From positions 124,001 through 188,000 of the forward strand of contig NZ_JAFCTX010000003.1 in assembly GCF_049896245.1 (NCBI RefSeq): DNA of 64,000 bases. The letters are read 5' to 3'. Positions 8,381 through 17,104 of this stretch are shown here, piece after piece. The notes beneath the pieces were generated by a model that searched no databases, was not told the DNA's origin, and saw nothing but the letters and a program-made list of their open reading frames with translations. The translations under genes were made by a program, and so were the position numbers. Origin of the DNA: Cypionkella sp049896245 (GTDB taxonomy: Bacteria; Pseudomonadota; Alphaproteobacteria; Rhodobacterales; Rhodobacteraceae). Position 1 is the stretch's first letter, and the number at the start of each line of letters is the position of its first letter.

Positions 8381-10930
8381 GTGCTCAGGTTTATCGGCTC
8401 TTTCCTTGGGGGCATTTTCACGACGATCACGCTTGGTCTGTTGTTCGGCGCGCTGACCTTGGGCGCGGTGTTCTGGATGTATTCGGCGGACCTGCCGAGC
8501 CATGAGAGCCTAGCGCGCTACTCTCCCCCGACCATCAGCCGAATTTACTCGGGTGAGGGCCGGATTATCGACGAATTCGCCAAGGAACGCCGCTTGTTCG
8601 TGCCGATTGAGGATATTCCGGTGCTGGTGCGCGATGCGTTCATCTCGGCCGAGGACAAGCATTTCTATACCCATCGCGGCTATGATGTGCAGGGTATGAT
8701 CTCGGCGGCTTGGGATGCGATCAAATCGCGCGGCAAGAACACCCGGGGGGCCTCGACGATCACCCAGCAGGTGATGAAGAACTTTTTGCTCGATGGCTCG
8801 CGGTCGGTGGAGCGTAAGGTCAAGGAATTGATTCTGGCATCTAGGCTGGAGCAGACTTTGTCGAAGGATAAGATCCTTGAGCTTTACTTAAATGAGATTT
8901 TCCTTGGGCAAAATTCCTATGGTGTTGCCGCCGCAGCCCAGACCTATTTCAACAAATCGCTGGATCAGCTTAGCCCGGCAGAGGCTGCAACCTTGGCGTC
9001 GATGCCGAAAGCGCCGTCTGATTACAACCCGGTGACGCAGAAAGAGCGTCTGACCACCCGGCGGAATTATGTGCTGAATGAGATGTTCCAGAACGGTTAT
9101 ATCGACGAGGCCAGCTTTAAGGAGGCCAAGGATGAGCCGCTGAAATCGGTGCAGAACGGCGATTATCCGGCGTTCCGCGAGGCACTGCCGCCGCGTGATT
9201 ACTTCACCGACGAAATCCGCCGTCAGCTGTCGGGCACCTTTGGCGAGGAAGAATTCTTCGGCGGCGGTCTGTCGATCCGCGCCACCGCTGACCCCGAATT
9301 GCAGGAAATCGCCGCCGTGGCCCTGCGCCGGGGGTTAGAGAAATACGACCGCAATCAGCGCGTTTGGCGTGGCACGGGTAAGGTGCTGCCGACCGAGATT
9401 TTGGGCGATGAGACCGCATGGCGCAAAGCTTTGTCCGAGGTCAAGGACATGCCGCGCGATGTGGAAGGCTGGCATGTCGCCGTGGTGCTGTCTTTGGGCG
9501 AAACCACTGCCGAGGTCGGCATCGAAGGCATTGATGGCACGCAAGAAATCCCCGCCGCCGATGTGACTTGGGCGCGCAAGCGTTTGGAGGGCGGTAAGCT
9601 GGGTAAGAAAGCCCGGGTGCCTGCCGATCTGGTTGCGGTCGGCGATGTGGTGCTGGTGCGCCAGATCACCGATGACAAAACCAATGAATTCGTGCGTTGG
9701 TCGCTGCGGCAAGTGCCGGAAGTGCAGGGCGGTTTCATGGCGATGGACGTGAACACCGGTCGCGTGATGGCGATGCAGGGCGGGTTCAGCTATCAATCCT
9801 CGGTATTCAACCGTGCCACGCAAGCCACCCGGCAGCCCGGCTCCAGCTTCAAACCCTTCGTTTATGCGGCGGCCCTCGATTCCGGCTTCACCCCTGCCAC
9901 CATCATCGTCGATGCGCCGATTGAGGTCGAAACCCCGCAGGGGCTGTGGACGCCGAAGAACTCCACCAACAAATTCTACGGCCCGACGCCAATGCGCACC
10001 GGGATCGAGCAATCGCGCAACCTGATGACGGTGCGGATCGCGCAGGAAATCGGTATGCCGCTGGTGGCGAGCTATGCCGAGAAGTTTGGCGTTTACAAAC
10101 CGATGCAGCCGTTCCTTGCCAACGCTTTGGGCGCGCAGGAAACCACTTTGTACAAAATGGTCGCCGCCTATGCGATGTTCGCCAATGGCGGCGAGCGGGT
10201 GGAGCCGACGCTGGTTGACCGCGTGCAAGACCGCTACGGCAAGACGATCTACCGCCACGATCAGCGCAAATGCGAGGATTGCAACTCGCCGCGTCTGCCG
10301 AAAGGTGACGGCGTAAAAATCGACAGCAACCGCGAACGGGTGATGGATGCGATCACCGCCTATCAGCTGACCTCGATGATGCAGGGCGTGATCCAGCGCG
10401 GCTCTGGCACCGGGGTCAAGCTGCCGGTTCCGGTGGCGGGCAAGACCGGCACCACCAATGACGCGAAGGATGTGTGGTTCATCGGCTACACCTCCAACAC
10501 CGTGGCGGGCTGCTATATGGGTTTTGATCAGCCGCGCACCTTGGGTCCGGGGGCGTTTGGCGGCACTCTGTGCGTGCCGATCTTTCAGGAATTCATGAAA
10601 GAAGTGGTGAAGCGCCGGGGTGGCACCACGTTCAAAGTGCCACCGGGAGGGTATTTCCAGAATATCGACCGCTTTACGGGTGCATTGCTGGGTCCCGATG
10701 CCTCGGGCGCCAATGTGGTCGCTGAATACTTCCGCGAGGGCGAGGAGCCTTTGTTTGCATTGGGCGAAATCATCGACGGTGGCTTTGCGATGGGCTCGAA
10801 CCTGCCGCTGTTTGCCAATGGCGAAAGCGATGTTGGCGGCTCGGATACGCTGACCACCTCGGATGGCCAGCAGAAATCGGTGCCGAAGAAGGCGAATTTC
10901 GGCACGCTGTCCTCAGGCGGGCTGTATTAG
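8381..10930 (+). CDS. mrcA: penicillin-binding protein 1A (bifunctional class A PBP)
   Basis: This inner-membrane enzyme polymerises lipid II (glycosyltransferase family 51) and cross-links stem peptides (transpeptidase). The 849-aa product starts at the GTG at 8381 (MLRFIGSFLGGIFTTITLG), with one N-terminal membrane helix at about residues 5-35. GT51 motifs include SAEDKHFYTHRGYD and GASTITQQVMKN. The transpeptidase has the serine in GSSFKPF (SXXK), SRN (SXN) in IEQSRNLMTV, and KTG in AGKTGTTND. An OB-fold insertion (PCB_OB type, about 320-430) lies between the catalytic domains, as expected for PBP1A. The GTG start is preferred because upstream in-frame residues (Arg- and Cys-rich) look non-coding and a promoter lies there. 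Confidence 0.95.
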   Translation: MLRFIGSFLGGIFTTITLGLLFGALTLGAVFWMYSADLPSHESLARYSPPTISRIYSGEGRIIDEFAKERRLFVPIEDIPVLVRDAFISAEDKHFYTHRGYDVQGMISAAWDAIKSRGKNTRGASTITQQVMKNFLLDGSRSVERKVKELILASRLEQTLSKDKILELYLNEIFLGQNSYGVAAAAQTYFNKSLDQLSPAEAATLASMPKAPSDYNPVTQKERLTTRRNYVLNEMFQNGYIDEASFKEAKDEPLKSVQNGDYPAFREALPPRDYFTDEIRRQLSGTFGEEEFFGGGLSIRATADPELQEIAAVALRRGLEKYDRNQRVWRGTGKVLPTEILGDETAWRKALSEVKDMPRDVEGWHVAVVLSLGETTAEVGIEGIDGTQEIPAADVTWARKRLEGGKLGKKARVPADLVAVGDVVLVRQITDDKTNEFVRWSLRQVPEVQGGFMAMDVNTGRVMAMQGGFSYQSSVFNRATQATRQPGSSFKPFVYAAALDSGFTPATIIVDAPIEVETPQGLWTPKNSTNKFYGPTPMRTGIEQSRNLMTVRIAQEIGMPLVASYAEKFGVYKPMQPFLANALGAQETTLYKMVAAYAMFANGGERVEPTLVDRVQDRYGKTIYRHDQRKCEDCNSPRLPKGDGVKIDSNRERVMDAITAYQLTSMMQGVIQRGSGTGVKLPVPVAGKTGTTNDAKDVWFIGYTSNTVAGCYMGFDQPRTLGPGAFGGTLCVPIFQEFMKEVVKRRGGTTFKVPPGGYFQNIDRFTGALLGPDASGANVVAEYFREGEEPLFALGEIIDGGFAMGSNLPLFANGESDVGGSDTLTTSDGQQKSVPKKANFGTLSSGGLY

Positions 10931-10999
10931 CGGCGCTTGCTGACAGGGCTTTGCCACGCTATCACCGCCGCCAAACACCGATCTGTTAAGGACTCCGCC

Positions 11000-12127
11000 A
11001 TGCGCACCGAGACGCAATATAATGTCGATGCCATCACCAAATCTCTGCGACTGCTCGGGCAGCGGATGGATTGGGAGACGGCTGCGCATCGGCTGGAAGA
11101 ATTCGACGCAATGATCGAGGCTCCCGATCTGTGGAATGACCCCGCCCGCGCACAAAAACTGATGCGTGCGCGGCAGGGTCTGTTGGACCAGATGTCAACC
11201 TACCGCCTGATCGAGTCCGGCTTGCGCGACAATGTCGAGTTGATTGAACTGGGTGAATCCGAAGGCGATGAGGAAATCATCACCGAGGCCGAGGAGGCAC
11301 TGAAAGCGCTGGTGGACCTGTCGGGCGCGAAGGAGCTGGAGGCTTTGCTGAATGGTGAAGCGGATGGCAATGACACGTTCCTGGAGATCAACGCAGGCGC
11401 GGGCGGGACAGAGTCTTGTGACTGGGCCAGTATGCTCGCGCGGATGTATATTCGCTGGGCCGAGAAAAAAGGCTATAAGGTTGAATTGCAGTCGGAAAGT
11501 GCTGGCGACGAAACCGGCATCAAATCGGCGGGTTATAAGATTTCCGGGCTGAACGCTTACGGCTGGTTGAAATCCGAATCCGGCGTGCACCGCTTGGTGC
11601 GGATCAGCCCTTATGGCTCGGCGGACAAGCGGCAAACCTCGTTTGCCTCGGTTTGGGTCTATCCGGTGGTCGATGACAATATCGAGATCGACATTCCCGA
11701 CCGTGACATCCGCATCGACACTTACCGGTCTTCCGGCGCAGGCGGTCAGCACGTCAACACCACCGACTCGGCGGTGCGGATCACCCACTTGCCGACCAAT
11801 ATCGTGGTGACAAGCTCGATGAAATCGCAGCACCAGAACCGCGAAGCCTGCATGAACGCTTTGCGCTCGCGGCTGTATCAGGTCGAGTTGGACAAGCGCA
11901 ACGCATCCATAAACGCGCAGCACGATGCCAAGGGCGATGCGGGCTGGGGCAACCAGATCCGCTCTTACGTCTTGCAGCCGTATCAAATGGTGAAAGACCT
12001 GCGCACCGGCCACGAGACCAGCGATACCGGCGGCGTGCTGGACGGCGATCTGGACAAATTCATGGCGGCGACCTTGGCGATGGATGTGGCAGGCAAAAGT
12101 CGTGCTGAGGCCAACGCTGAAGACTAA
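11000..12127 (+). CDS. prfB: peptide chain release factor 2
   Basis: RF2 recognises UGA and UAA stop codons and triggers peptide release. The 375-aa product has the GGQ catalytic motif in SSGAGGQHVNTTDSA. At the tripeptide anticodon position it has SPY (RISPYGSADKRQTSF) instead of the E. coli SPF; to my knowledge this is usual in alphaproteobacterial RF2. The reading frame is continuous from the ATG at 11000, so the programmed +1 frameshift of E. coli prfB is absent. The glutamine of GGQ is the expected target of PrmC, whose gene lies at 60855. RF1 is at 59803. Confidence 0.96.
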   Translation: MRTETQYNVDAITKSLRLLGQRMDWETAAHRLEEFDAMIEAPDLWNDPARAQKLMRARQGLLDQMSTYRLIESGLRDNVELIELGESEGDEEIITEAEEALKALVDLSGAKELEALLNGEADGNDTFLEINAGAGGTESCDWASMLARMYIRWAEKKGYKVELQSESAGDETGIKSAGYKISGLNAYGWLKSESGVHRLVRISPYGSADKRQTSFASVWVYPVVDDNIEIDIPDRDIRIDTYRSSGAGGQHVNTTDSAVRITHLPTNIVVTSSMKSQHQNREACMNALRSRLYQVELDKRNASINAQHDAKGDAGWGNQIRSYVLQPYQMVKDLRTGHETSDTGGVLDGDLDKFMAATLAMDVAGKSRAEANAED

Positions 12128-12227
12128 TCCGCAGCGATTGGTGCTTTTTCTACTACATATAGTGTAAAGCAGTGCCCATTTTGTCGAAAAACACAAATCA
12201 CTCCCTCGTGGGAAAGCCTCCGCGGTT

Positions 12228-13691
12228 CTAGCGCCGCGCTCGAAGACCCCAAGCTGACACCAAAGCCGACGCGAGCGAAGCAGCCGCCGCCAAGGCCGCG
12301 ATATGCGCAAAGCCCAAACTTGTCGCCGCGATATGCGCAGCACCGCTGGCAATAACGCCAAACCCCGGCGTATCCGCCCCTACCGCGCCATAACCCGCAG
12401 CCGCCATCCGCCCCATCAAGGCAATCGCCAAAAGGCTTGCGGCCCGTGCAACCGCATTGTTGATCCCCGAAGCCGCGCCCTGATCGGCGTCGCTCGCCGA
12501 GGTCATCACCACGGTGGTCAATGGGGCCACCAGCAGCGCCATGCCAAACCCCGACAGCCACATCAGCGGCACGGCACGGGTCCAATACAACGCTTCATGC
12601 GCGGTGATCGCCAAGCCGGCTTGCGCCAAAGCCACCAAGATCGCGCCGCCGACCAAGAACCGCGCCGGGCCAAGCCGATCCGCCAGCTTGCCCATGCGGG
12701 TCGACAGGGTGGCAATCATCAGTGCCCCTGGCAGGAAGGCCGCCACCATCGCCAATGCATCCGCACCCCAAGCCGACACGGCGGTCATAGGCAGGTAAAA
12801 CCCGATGCCGGTGACGGCGAAATAGAGCAGGAAGGTGGCGAGGTTGATGGTGGAAAAGCGTCGCACCCGGAATATGCTCAGCCGGATCATCGGGGCAGGG
12901 CAGTACACCTCCCAAAATAAGAACCCCGCAAGAACCGCAAAGCCCAAGCCCATCAGCGCCAAAGATTCCCCGGTCTCGGCGCTCAACCCATACGCCACCA
13001 ACCCGAATCCCAGCGTCGCCAAACCAGCCCCAACATAATCAATCGGCACGCCGGGGCGGCCCTTGTCGGCATAGGCAAACCGCGCCAGCAGCCACAGCGA
13101 AATTCCACCCAGCGGCAGGTTCAGCGCGAAAATCCAGCGCCACCCGGCCACCGGATCAACCATCAGACACAGCCCCGCCAAGATAGGCCCTGCCGAGGCG
13201 GTGGCAATGGACGCCGCTGCCCAGAGCCCCAGTGCCGCGCCACGTTCTTCACGCGGAAACGCCCGGCCAATGATCGCCATCGAGCCCGGCACCATCAGCG
13301 CCGCCGCCACGCCTTGCAAGCCCCGCGCCACGATCATGCCCACGGGGCTTACAGCCAAAGCGCAGCCTAACGAGCTGACCACGAACAGAATGATCCCCAA
13401 GCCAAAGCCGCGCGCGGTACCAAAGCGATCGCCCAACGCGCCGCCGACCAAGATCAGTGAGGTCAGCGCCAACAGATAAATCCCGCTGAACCACTGCGCT
13501 TGCGGCAAGCTTGCCGCCAAAGACGCGCGCATCGCGGGCAGCGCATTGGCCGTCACCGACGAGTCGATAAACCCCATCGACGAGGCCAAAATCGCCGCCC
13601 ATAAAATCGCCTGTCGACGCTCGGGAGCACAAATGACAACGGGCACCAGGGTTTCCCCCGATGCCCGTGCGGTCATTTCCATCTCAGACAC
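12228..13691 (-). CDS. MFS transporter, DHA2 (14-helix drug:H+ antiporter) type
   Basis: A 487-aa, very hydrophobic protein with about 14 predicted membrane helices. Its motifs are those of the EmrB/QacA (DHA2) group: GFIDSSVTANALPAM at the first helix, GGALGDRFGTARGF (motif A, loop 2-3) and RGLQGVAAALMVPGSMAII (motif B/C region). The family exports drugs or other small molecules by proton exchange; the substrate is unknown. It lies 12 bases downstream of the bactofilin gene on the same strand, so it may be the last gene of the M23-bactofilin operon, although no functional link is evident. Alternative starts exist at the Met codons within the first seven residues. Confidence 0.88.
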   Translation of the reverse strand: MSEMEMTARASGETLVPVVICAPERRQAILWAAILASSMGFIDSSVTANALPAMRASLAASLPQAQWFSGIYLLALTSLILVGGALGDRFGTARGFGLGIILFVVSSLGCALAVSPVGMIVARGLQGVAAALMVPGSMAIIGRAFPREERGAALGLWAAASIATASAGPILAGLCLMVDPVAGWRWIFALNLPLGGISLWLLARFAYADKGRPGVPIDYVGAGLATLGFGLVAYGLSAETGESLALMGLGFAVLAGFLFWEVYCPAPMIRLSIFRVRRFSTINLATFLLYFAVTGIGFYLPMTAVSAWGADALAMVAAFLPGALMIATLSTRMGKLADRLGPARFLVGGAILVALAQAGLAITAHEALYWTRAVPLMWLSGFGMALLVAPLTTVVMTSASDADQGAASGINNAVARAASLLAIALMGRMAAAGYGAVGADTPGFGVIASGAAHIAATSLGFAHIAALAAAASLASALVSAWGLRARR

Positions 13692-13703
13692 TTGTGCGAG
13701 AGC

Positions 13704-14213
13704 TTAGGAGTCTTCGCTGGAGGCCGGAGCTTGCACGATCCGGCTGGCCGGGGCTGCTGCGCGGCCTGTTGACAAAGGATCATCCTGACGCTGCACCGAG
13801 CCTTCAAAATGCGCGCCGCTCTCGATAGCGATGGTCTTGTGGATGATGTCGCCTTCCACCTTGGCGGTCGAGGTCAGGCGCACTTTCAAGCCCCGCACCC
13901 GGCCAATCACCCGGCCATTGACGACGATATCATCCGCCACGATCTCACCGCGAATGGTGGCGGTTTCGCCAACGGTCAGCAGATGCGCGCGGATATCGCC
14001 TTCAACCGTGCCTTCGACCTGAATATCGCCGGTGGTGCGCAGATTGCCCACGACGGTCAGATCGGCGGACAGCACAGAGGCAGCCACCTTGCCCTTCGGT
14101 GCCGAAGGGGTAAATTCCATTGAAGGTTTGCTCACAGGGGCCTCCGGGGCTTTGGGTTTATCGCTCTCGCCAGCCTTGGGGCCCGGTTCGTTGATGCGGC
14201 TTTTAGAAAACAT
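13704..14213 (-). CDS. bactofilin (polymer-forming cytoskeletal protein)
   Basis: A 169-aa bactofilin. A Pro/Lys-rich disordered N-terminus (about 1-45) is followed by the right-handed beta-helix DUF583 core (about 46-140), with the repeating pattern VVGNLRTTGDIQVEGTVEGD and GRVIGRVRGLKVRLTSTAKV, and a short disordered tail. Bactofilins assemble nucleotide-free filaments that localise cell-wall enzymes. Its ATG overlaps the stop codon of the upstream M23 endopeptidase by 11 bases. This pairing is known for bactofilin and LmdC-type peptidases in other alphaproteobacteria and implies coupled translation and a joint role in shape or division. Confidence 0.93.
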   Translation of the reverse strand: MFSKSRINEPGPKAGESDKPKAPEAPVSKPSMEFTPSAPKGKVAASVLSADLTVVGNLRTTGDIQVEGTVEGDIRAHLLTVGETATIRGEIVADDIVVNGRVIGRVRGLKVRLTSTAKVEGDIIHKTIAIESGAHFEGSVQRQDDPLSTGRAAAPASRIVQAPASSEDS

Positions 14214-15579
14214 TGGTCGCTGCCTTTATGAAGGTCATCGGATTTATCGCAGATCCACCGATGCGGATCTCGTAGTGCAGATGTGTGCCAGTAGAGCGGC
14301 CCGAGTTGCCCATATCACCGATCCGGTCGCCGCGCGATACCTTTTGGCCGACTTCCACCCTGATCTGCGAAAGATGGCCGTAGCGGGTCTCGATGCCAAA
14401 GGCGTGCTGGACCTTGATCAGACGACCATAACCGTTTGACCAGCCCGCAAAAGTCACAACGCCGTCAGCGGTGGAATAAATTGGCGCACCGTAATCGCCC
14501 GCCAAATCCTGGCCCTCATGCATCCGCAGGCCACGGCCTAAGGGATCATCACGCCCGCCAAAGCCCGAAGTATAGCGCACAGCGGTTTTCACCGGCATCC
14601 CGAACGGCGCTTTGAAAGCGGCGATGCGGTACATATTCATGTTATCAAGGCTTTTCAGGATCGCATTGGCGCGAAGTTCATCCATCGACGCCGCTTGCCC
14701 CGAGGTCGACAGCGAAATCGGCGTCAGCGGCCCACCTTGGCCACTATAGCCTTTGCGCACCGCTGACAGCAGATCATCCGGCGAAAGGCCAGCGGCGCGG
14801 AACATCTTGTCCAAGGGCTCAACCGAGACATTCATCGCCTGTTCCAACTGCGCGAAAATCGCGTCGTTACGGGTCTCAATCTGTTGTTTTTCTTGGGTCA
14901 CCTTGGCGGTGCGGGCATCGGCTTTCTCGGCCTCGGTCTGCATCACATCGCGGGCTTGTGCGGTTTCGCCCAAGCTGGCGGTCATCATTTCAAGCGTGGC
15001 ATCGGCATCCGCCAGCTTTTCTGCCTCCGTCCGGCCCGCCGTGGGGGCGGTGGACAAAGAGGCCACCTGATCGCGTGCAGAATCGCGTTCCTTGATCACG
15101 CCGCGCAGGGTGTTCTGGATCACGTCGATGCCGGTTTCCAACTCACGCCGGCGATCTTCCGAGGCGAGTAGTCGTGCCTGCATCTGGGACACCTGTGCAA
15201 GAGCCAGATTGAACCGCCCCTGCGCCGAAGCCGCCTCGTCCGCGCGCAGATCGCGGTCGGCAGAAAGATCGTTCAAGCGTTGTTCGTAAAGCGCCTGCTG
15301 GCGCGCCACTTGCTGCCGCGAAGTGCCCGCCGAAATCGAATCGAGCAGCAGGATCGCGGTCGCCAGTATCGTCCAAGCCAAAGCCAGCGAGCCGAACACC
15401 ACAGCGATCGCTTGCGTGCTTGGCCGCAGCCGAATGAAGCGCGTCTCGGTATCAGATTTCAGGAACAACCGTTGTTCCGGCAGATACCGCTCCAAAGTGG
15501 TGTGAATCCGATAGGTGAAGCGTGTCAGCACAGCGGCATGTTCCGGTTCTTTAGGCGCAGAGGGCGATGGGTTGCCCAT
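14203..15579 (-). CDS. M23 family membrane-anchored metalloendopeptidase
   Basis: A peptidoglycan DD-endopeptidase-like protein of 458 aa from the ATG at 15579 (MGNPSPSAPKEPEHAAV). A cytoplasmic N-terminus of about 55 residues is followed by a membrane helix at about 58-82 (VVFGSLALAWTILATAILLL). A long coiled coil covers about 85-260. The LytM/M23 domain (about 330-450) has zinc-site motifs HEGQDLAGDYG and HLHYEIRI. All the M23 metal-binding positions look present, so it is probably active. A TTG at 15627 would give a 16-residue extension. It overlaps the bactofilin gene and resembles bactofilin-partner LmdC/MurD-type peptidases. Confidence 0.88.
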   Translation of the reverse strand: MGNPSPSAPKEPEHAAVLTRFTYRIHTTLERYLPEQRLFLKSDTETRFIRLRPSTQAIAVVFGSLALAWTILATAILLLDSISAGTSRQQVARQQALYEQRLNDLSADRDLRADEAASAQGRFNLALAQVSQMQARLLASEDRRRELETGIDVIQNTLRGVIKERDSARDQVASLSTAPTAGRTEAEKLADADATLEMMTASLGETAQARDVMQTEAEKADARTAKVTQEKQQIETRNDAIFAQLEQAMNVSVEPLDKMFRAAGLSPDDLLSAVRKGYSGQGGPLTPISLSTSGQAASMDELRANAILKSLDNMNMYRIAAFKAPFGMPVKTAVRYTSGFGGRDDPLGRGLRMHEGQDLAGDYGAPIYSTADGVVTFAGWSNGYGRLIKVQHAFGIETRYGHLSQIRVEVGQKVSRGDRIGDMGNSGRSTGTHLHYEIRIGGSAINPMTFIKAATNVF

Positions 15580-15669
15580 TTGCCGGGCTGCTGCCTGATT
15601 AGCCAGCGCATGGCCCAGTCGCAACAAATTTGACCAAAGCGCTGGGAACCGGGGCGGAAACTCGCCAAG

Positions 15670-15689
15670 ATCGGCGGGATTCCGCCGAT
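15670..15689 (-). terminator. terminator candidate after the bcp-DUF455 pair
   Basis: A perfect 8-bp stem, ATCGGCGG / CCGCCGAT with a 4-base loop, lies 5 bases past the DUF455 stop codon on the minus strand. The following U tract is poor, so confidence is moderate. Confidence 0.4.
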
Positions 15690-15694
15690 AAATC

Positions 15695-16507
15695 TTAAGC
15701 CTGATCGACCAGAGGCCAGTAGAAATCGGGCGGTATTCCGGCTTCGGCGCGCTTTTCTTCGTTGAACGGCGGCTTCAGATTGCCGTGGAAGTATTTGCGC
15801 ACAAGGCTGTGGAATATCTCTTTCGGATCGTCCCCGGCACGGCCACAGAGCCAGTTGAACCACTTCGAGCCATAGGCCACGTGTGCCACTTCCTCGGCAT
15901 AGATCGTATTCAGCGCGGCGATGACTTGGGTTTCGCGGGCTTGGGTGAACAAAGCGATCATCCCCGGCGTAACATCCAGGCCGCGCGCTTCCAGCACCAT
16001 TGGCACCACGGCAAGGCGGCCTAAGAGATCAGCGGCGGTATCTTCGGCGGCCTGCCACATGAAGGCATGGGCGGGCATCGCGCCATAATGGCTGCCCATC
16101 GCCTCCAGACAATCGCACAACAGATTGAAATGCTTGGATTCGTCATCCGCCGCCTGCACCCAATCGTCGTAGAATCCCAAAGGCATCGAAGTGTCGGTGA
16201 ACCGCGCGATGATGTCCCAATGCAGATCAACCGCGTTGAGTTCAATATGCGCCACCGCATGCAGCAAGGCGATGCGGCCCAAAGGCGAGCCGGGGCGGCG
16301 GCGCGGCACCTCGCGCGGGTCCAGCAGATCGGGCTTTTCGGGGCGGGCAGGGCGCTGCGGGGGGGTGGCTTGCCCTACGGTCAAAGGCGCACCCGCCGCC
16401 CGCGCCACGCGCCAACTGGCCGCATGTTTATGCGACAAAGCAGTTTTCGCGCGCCCGTCAGCGGTTGTCAGCACCTCGACCGCCATCTCTGCCAGCGATA
16501 GCGTCAA
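15695..16507 (-). CDS. DUF455 ferritin-like domain protein
   Basis: A 270-aa protein of the DUF455 family, which adopts a ferritin-like four-helix bundle. Likely di-metal ligands are visible in HIELNAVDLHWDI, DDESKHFNLL and YAEEVAHVAYG. The reaction is unknown for most members; they resemble diiron monooxygenases such as MiaE. The proposed start is a TTG at 16507 that overlaps the Bcp stop codon by 4 bases (TTGA) and retains the first helix. An in-frame ATG at 16486 would give 263 aa. Coupling to the Bcp peroxidase gene suggests a role in oxidative stress or metal handling, which is inference only. Confidence 0.82.
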   Translation of the reverse strand: MTLSLAEMAVEVLTTADGRAKTALSHKHAASWRVARAAGAPLTVGQATPPQRPARPEKPDLLDPREVPRRRPGSPLGRIALLHAVAHIELNAVDLHWDIIARFTDTSMPLGFYDDWVQAADDESKHFNLLCDCLEAMGSHYGAMPAHAFMWQAAEDTAADLLGRLAVVPMVLEARGLDVTPGMIALFTQARETQVIAALNTIYAEEVAHVAYGSKWFNWLCGRAGDDPKEIFHSLVRKYFHGNLKPPFNEEKRAEAGIPPDFYWPLVDQA

Positions 16508-16965
16508 AGTGCGCGCACCGCCGCCAAAACCGCCTCCGCATGACCCTTGACCGAAACCTTGTTCCAGACCTGCGCCACCTGACCCGTACCGTCGATCAGC
16601 ACCGTGGTGCGCTCGATCCCCATATAGGTCTTGCCGTACATGCTTTTTTCCAGCCAAACGCCGTAGTCTTCGCAGGTGGTCCCGGCCTCATCTGACGCCA
16701 GCACAATCGACAGCCCGTGCTTTTTGCAGAACTTGTCATGCGCCTTCACCGAATCCTTGGAAATCCCGATCACCGTGCAGCCCGCAGCAGTGAAATCCGC
16801 CAAACGCGCGTTGAAATCCTGCGCTTCCAGCGTGCAACCCGGCGTGTCGTCTTTCGGGTAAAAATACAGCACCACCGTGCCGGGGCGCAAAGCAGACAAC
16901 GTAACGCTGCCACCGCCATCGCGCGGCAGGATAAAATCGGGGGCGGTTTGGCCTGAGGTTATCAT
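16504..16965 (-). CDS. bcp: thioredoxin-dependent peroxiredoxin (Bcp/PrxQ)
   Basis: A 153-aa peroxiredoxin that reduces hydrogen peroxide and organic hydroperoxides in the cytoplasm. The peroxidatic cysteine is C44 in DDTPGCTLEAQDF, with the conserved Thr/Pro before it and the catalytic Arg in GIERTTVLID. The resolving cysteine found five residues later in E. coli Bcp is replaced by Gln49. C63 and C79 (KFCKKHG) are the other nearby candidates. It is the first gene of a two-gene unit with the DUF455 protein and divergent from the AsmA-like gene. Confidence 0.93.
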   Translation of the reverse strand: MITSGQTAPDFILPRDGGGSVTLSALRPGTVVLYFYPKDDTPGCTLEAQDFNARLADFTAAGCTVIGISKDSVKAHDKFCKKHGLSIVLASDEAGTTCEDYGVWLEKSMYGKTYMGIERTTVLIDGTGQVAQVWNKVSVKGHAEAVLAAVRAL

Positions 16966-17104
16966 GCGCGGCTCCTTGCTATTTGAATATCAACCCTTTG
17001 CGATCTAGTTGCCTTTGGGCAAAGATAAAGGCAAGCCCCAGCGAAGGAACGGCCAGCACCCGCATTGGCGGTATCGGTCGGCATTGGGAAAGGCAGCGGC
17101 AGCG

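Noticed and set aside
11000..12127. A programmed frameshift in prfB.
   Set aside because: The reading frame is continuous from the ATG with no internal UGA, so no frameshift is needed.
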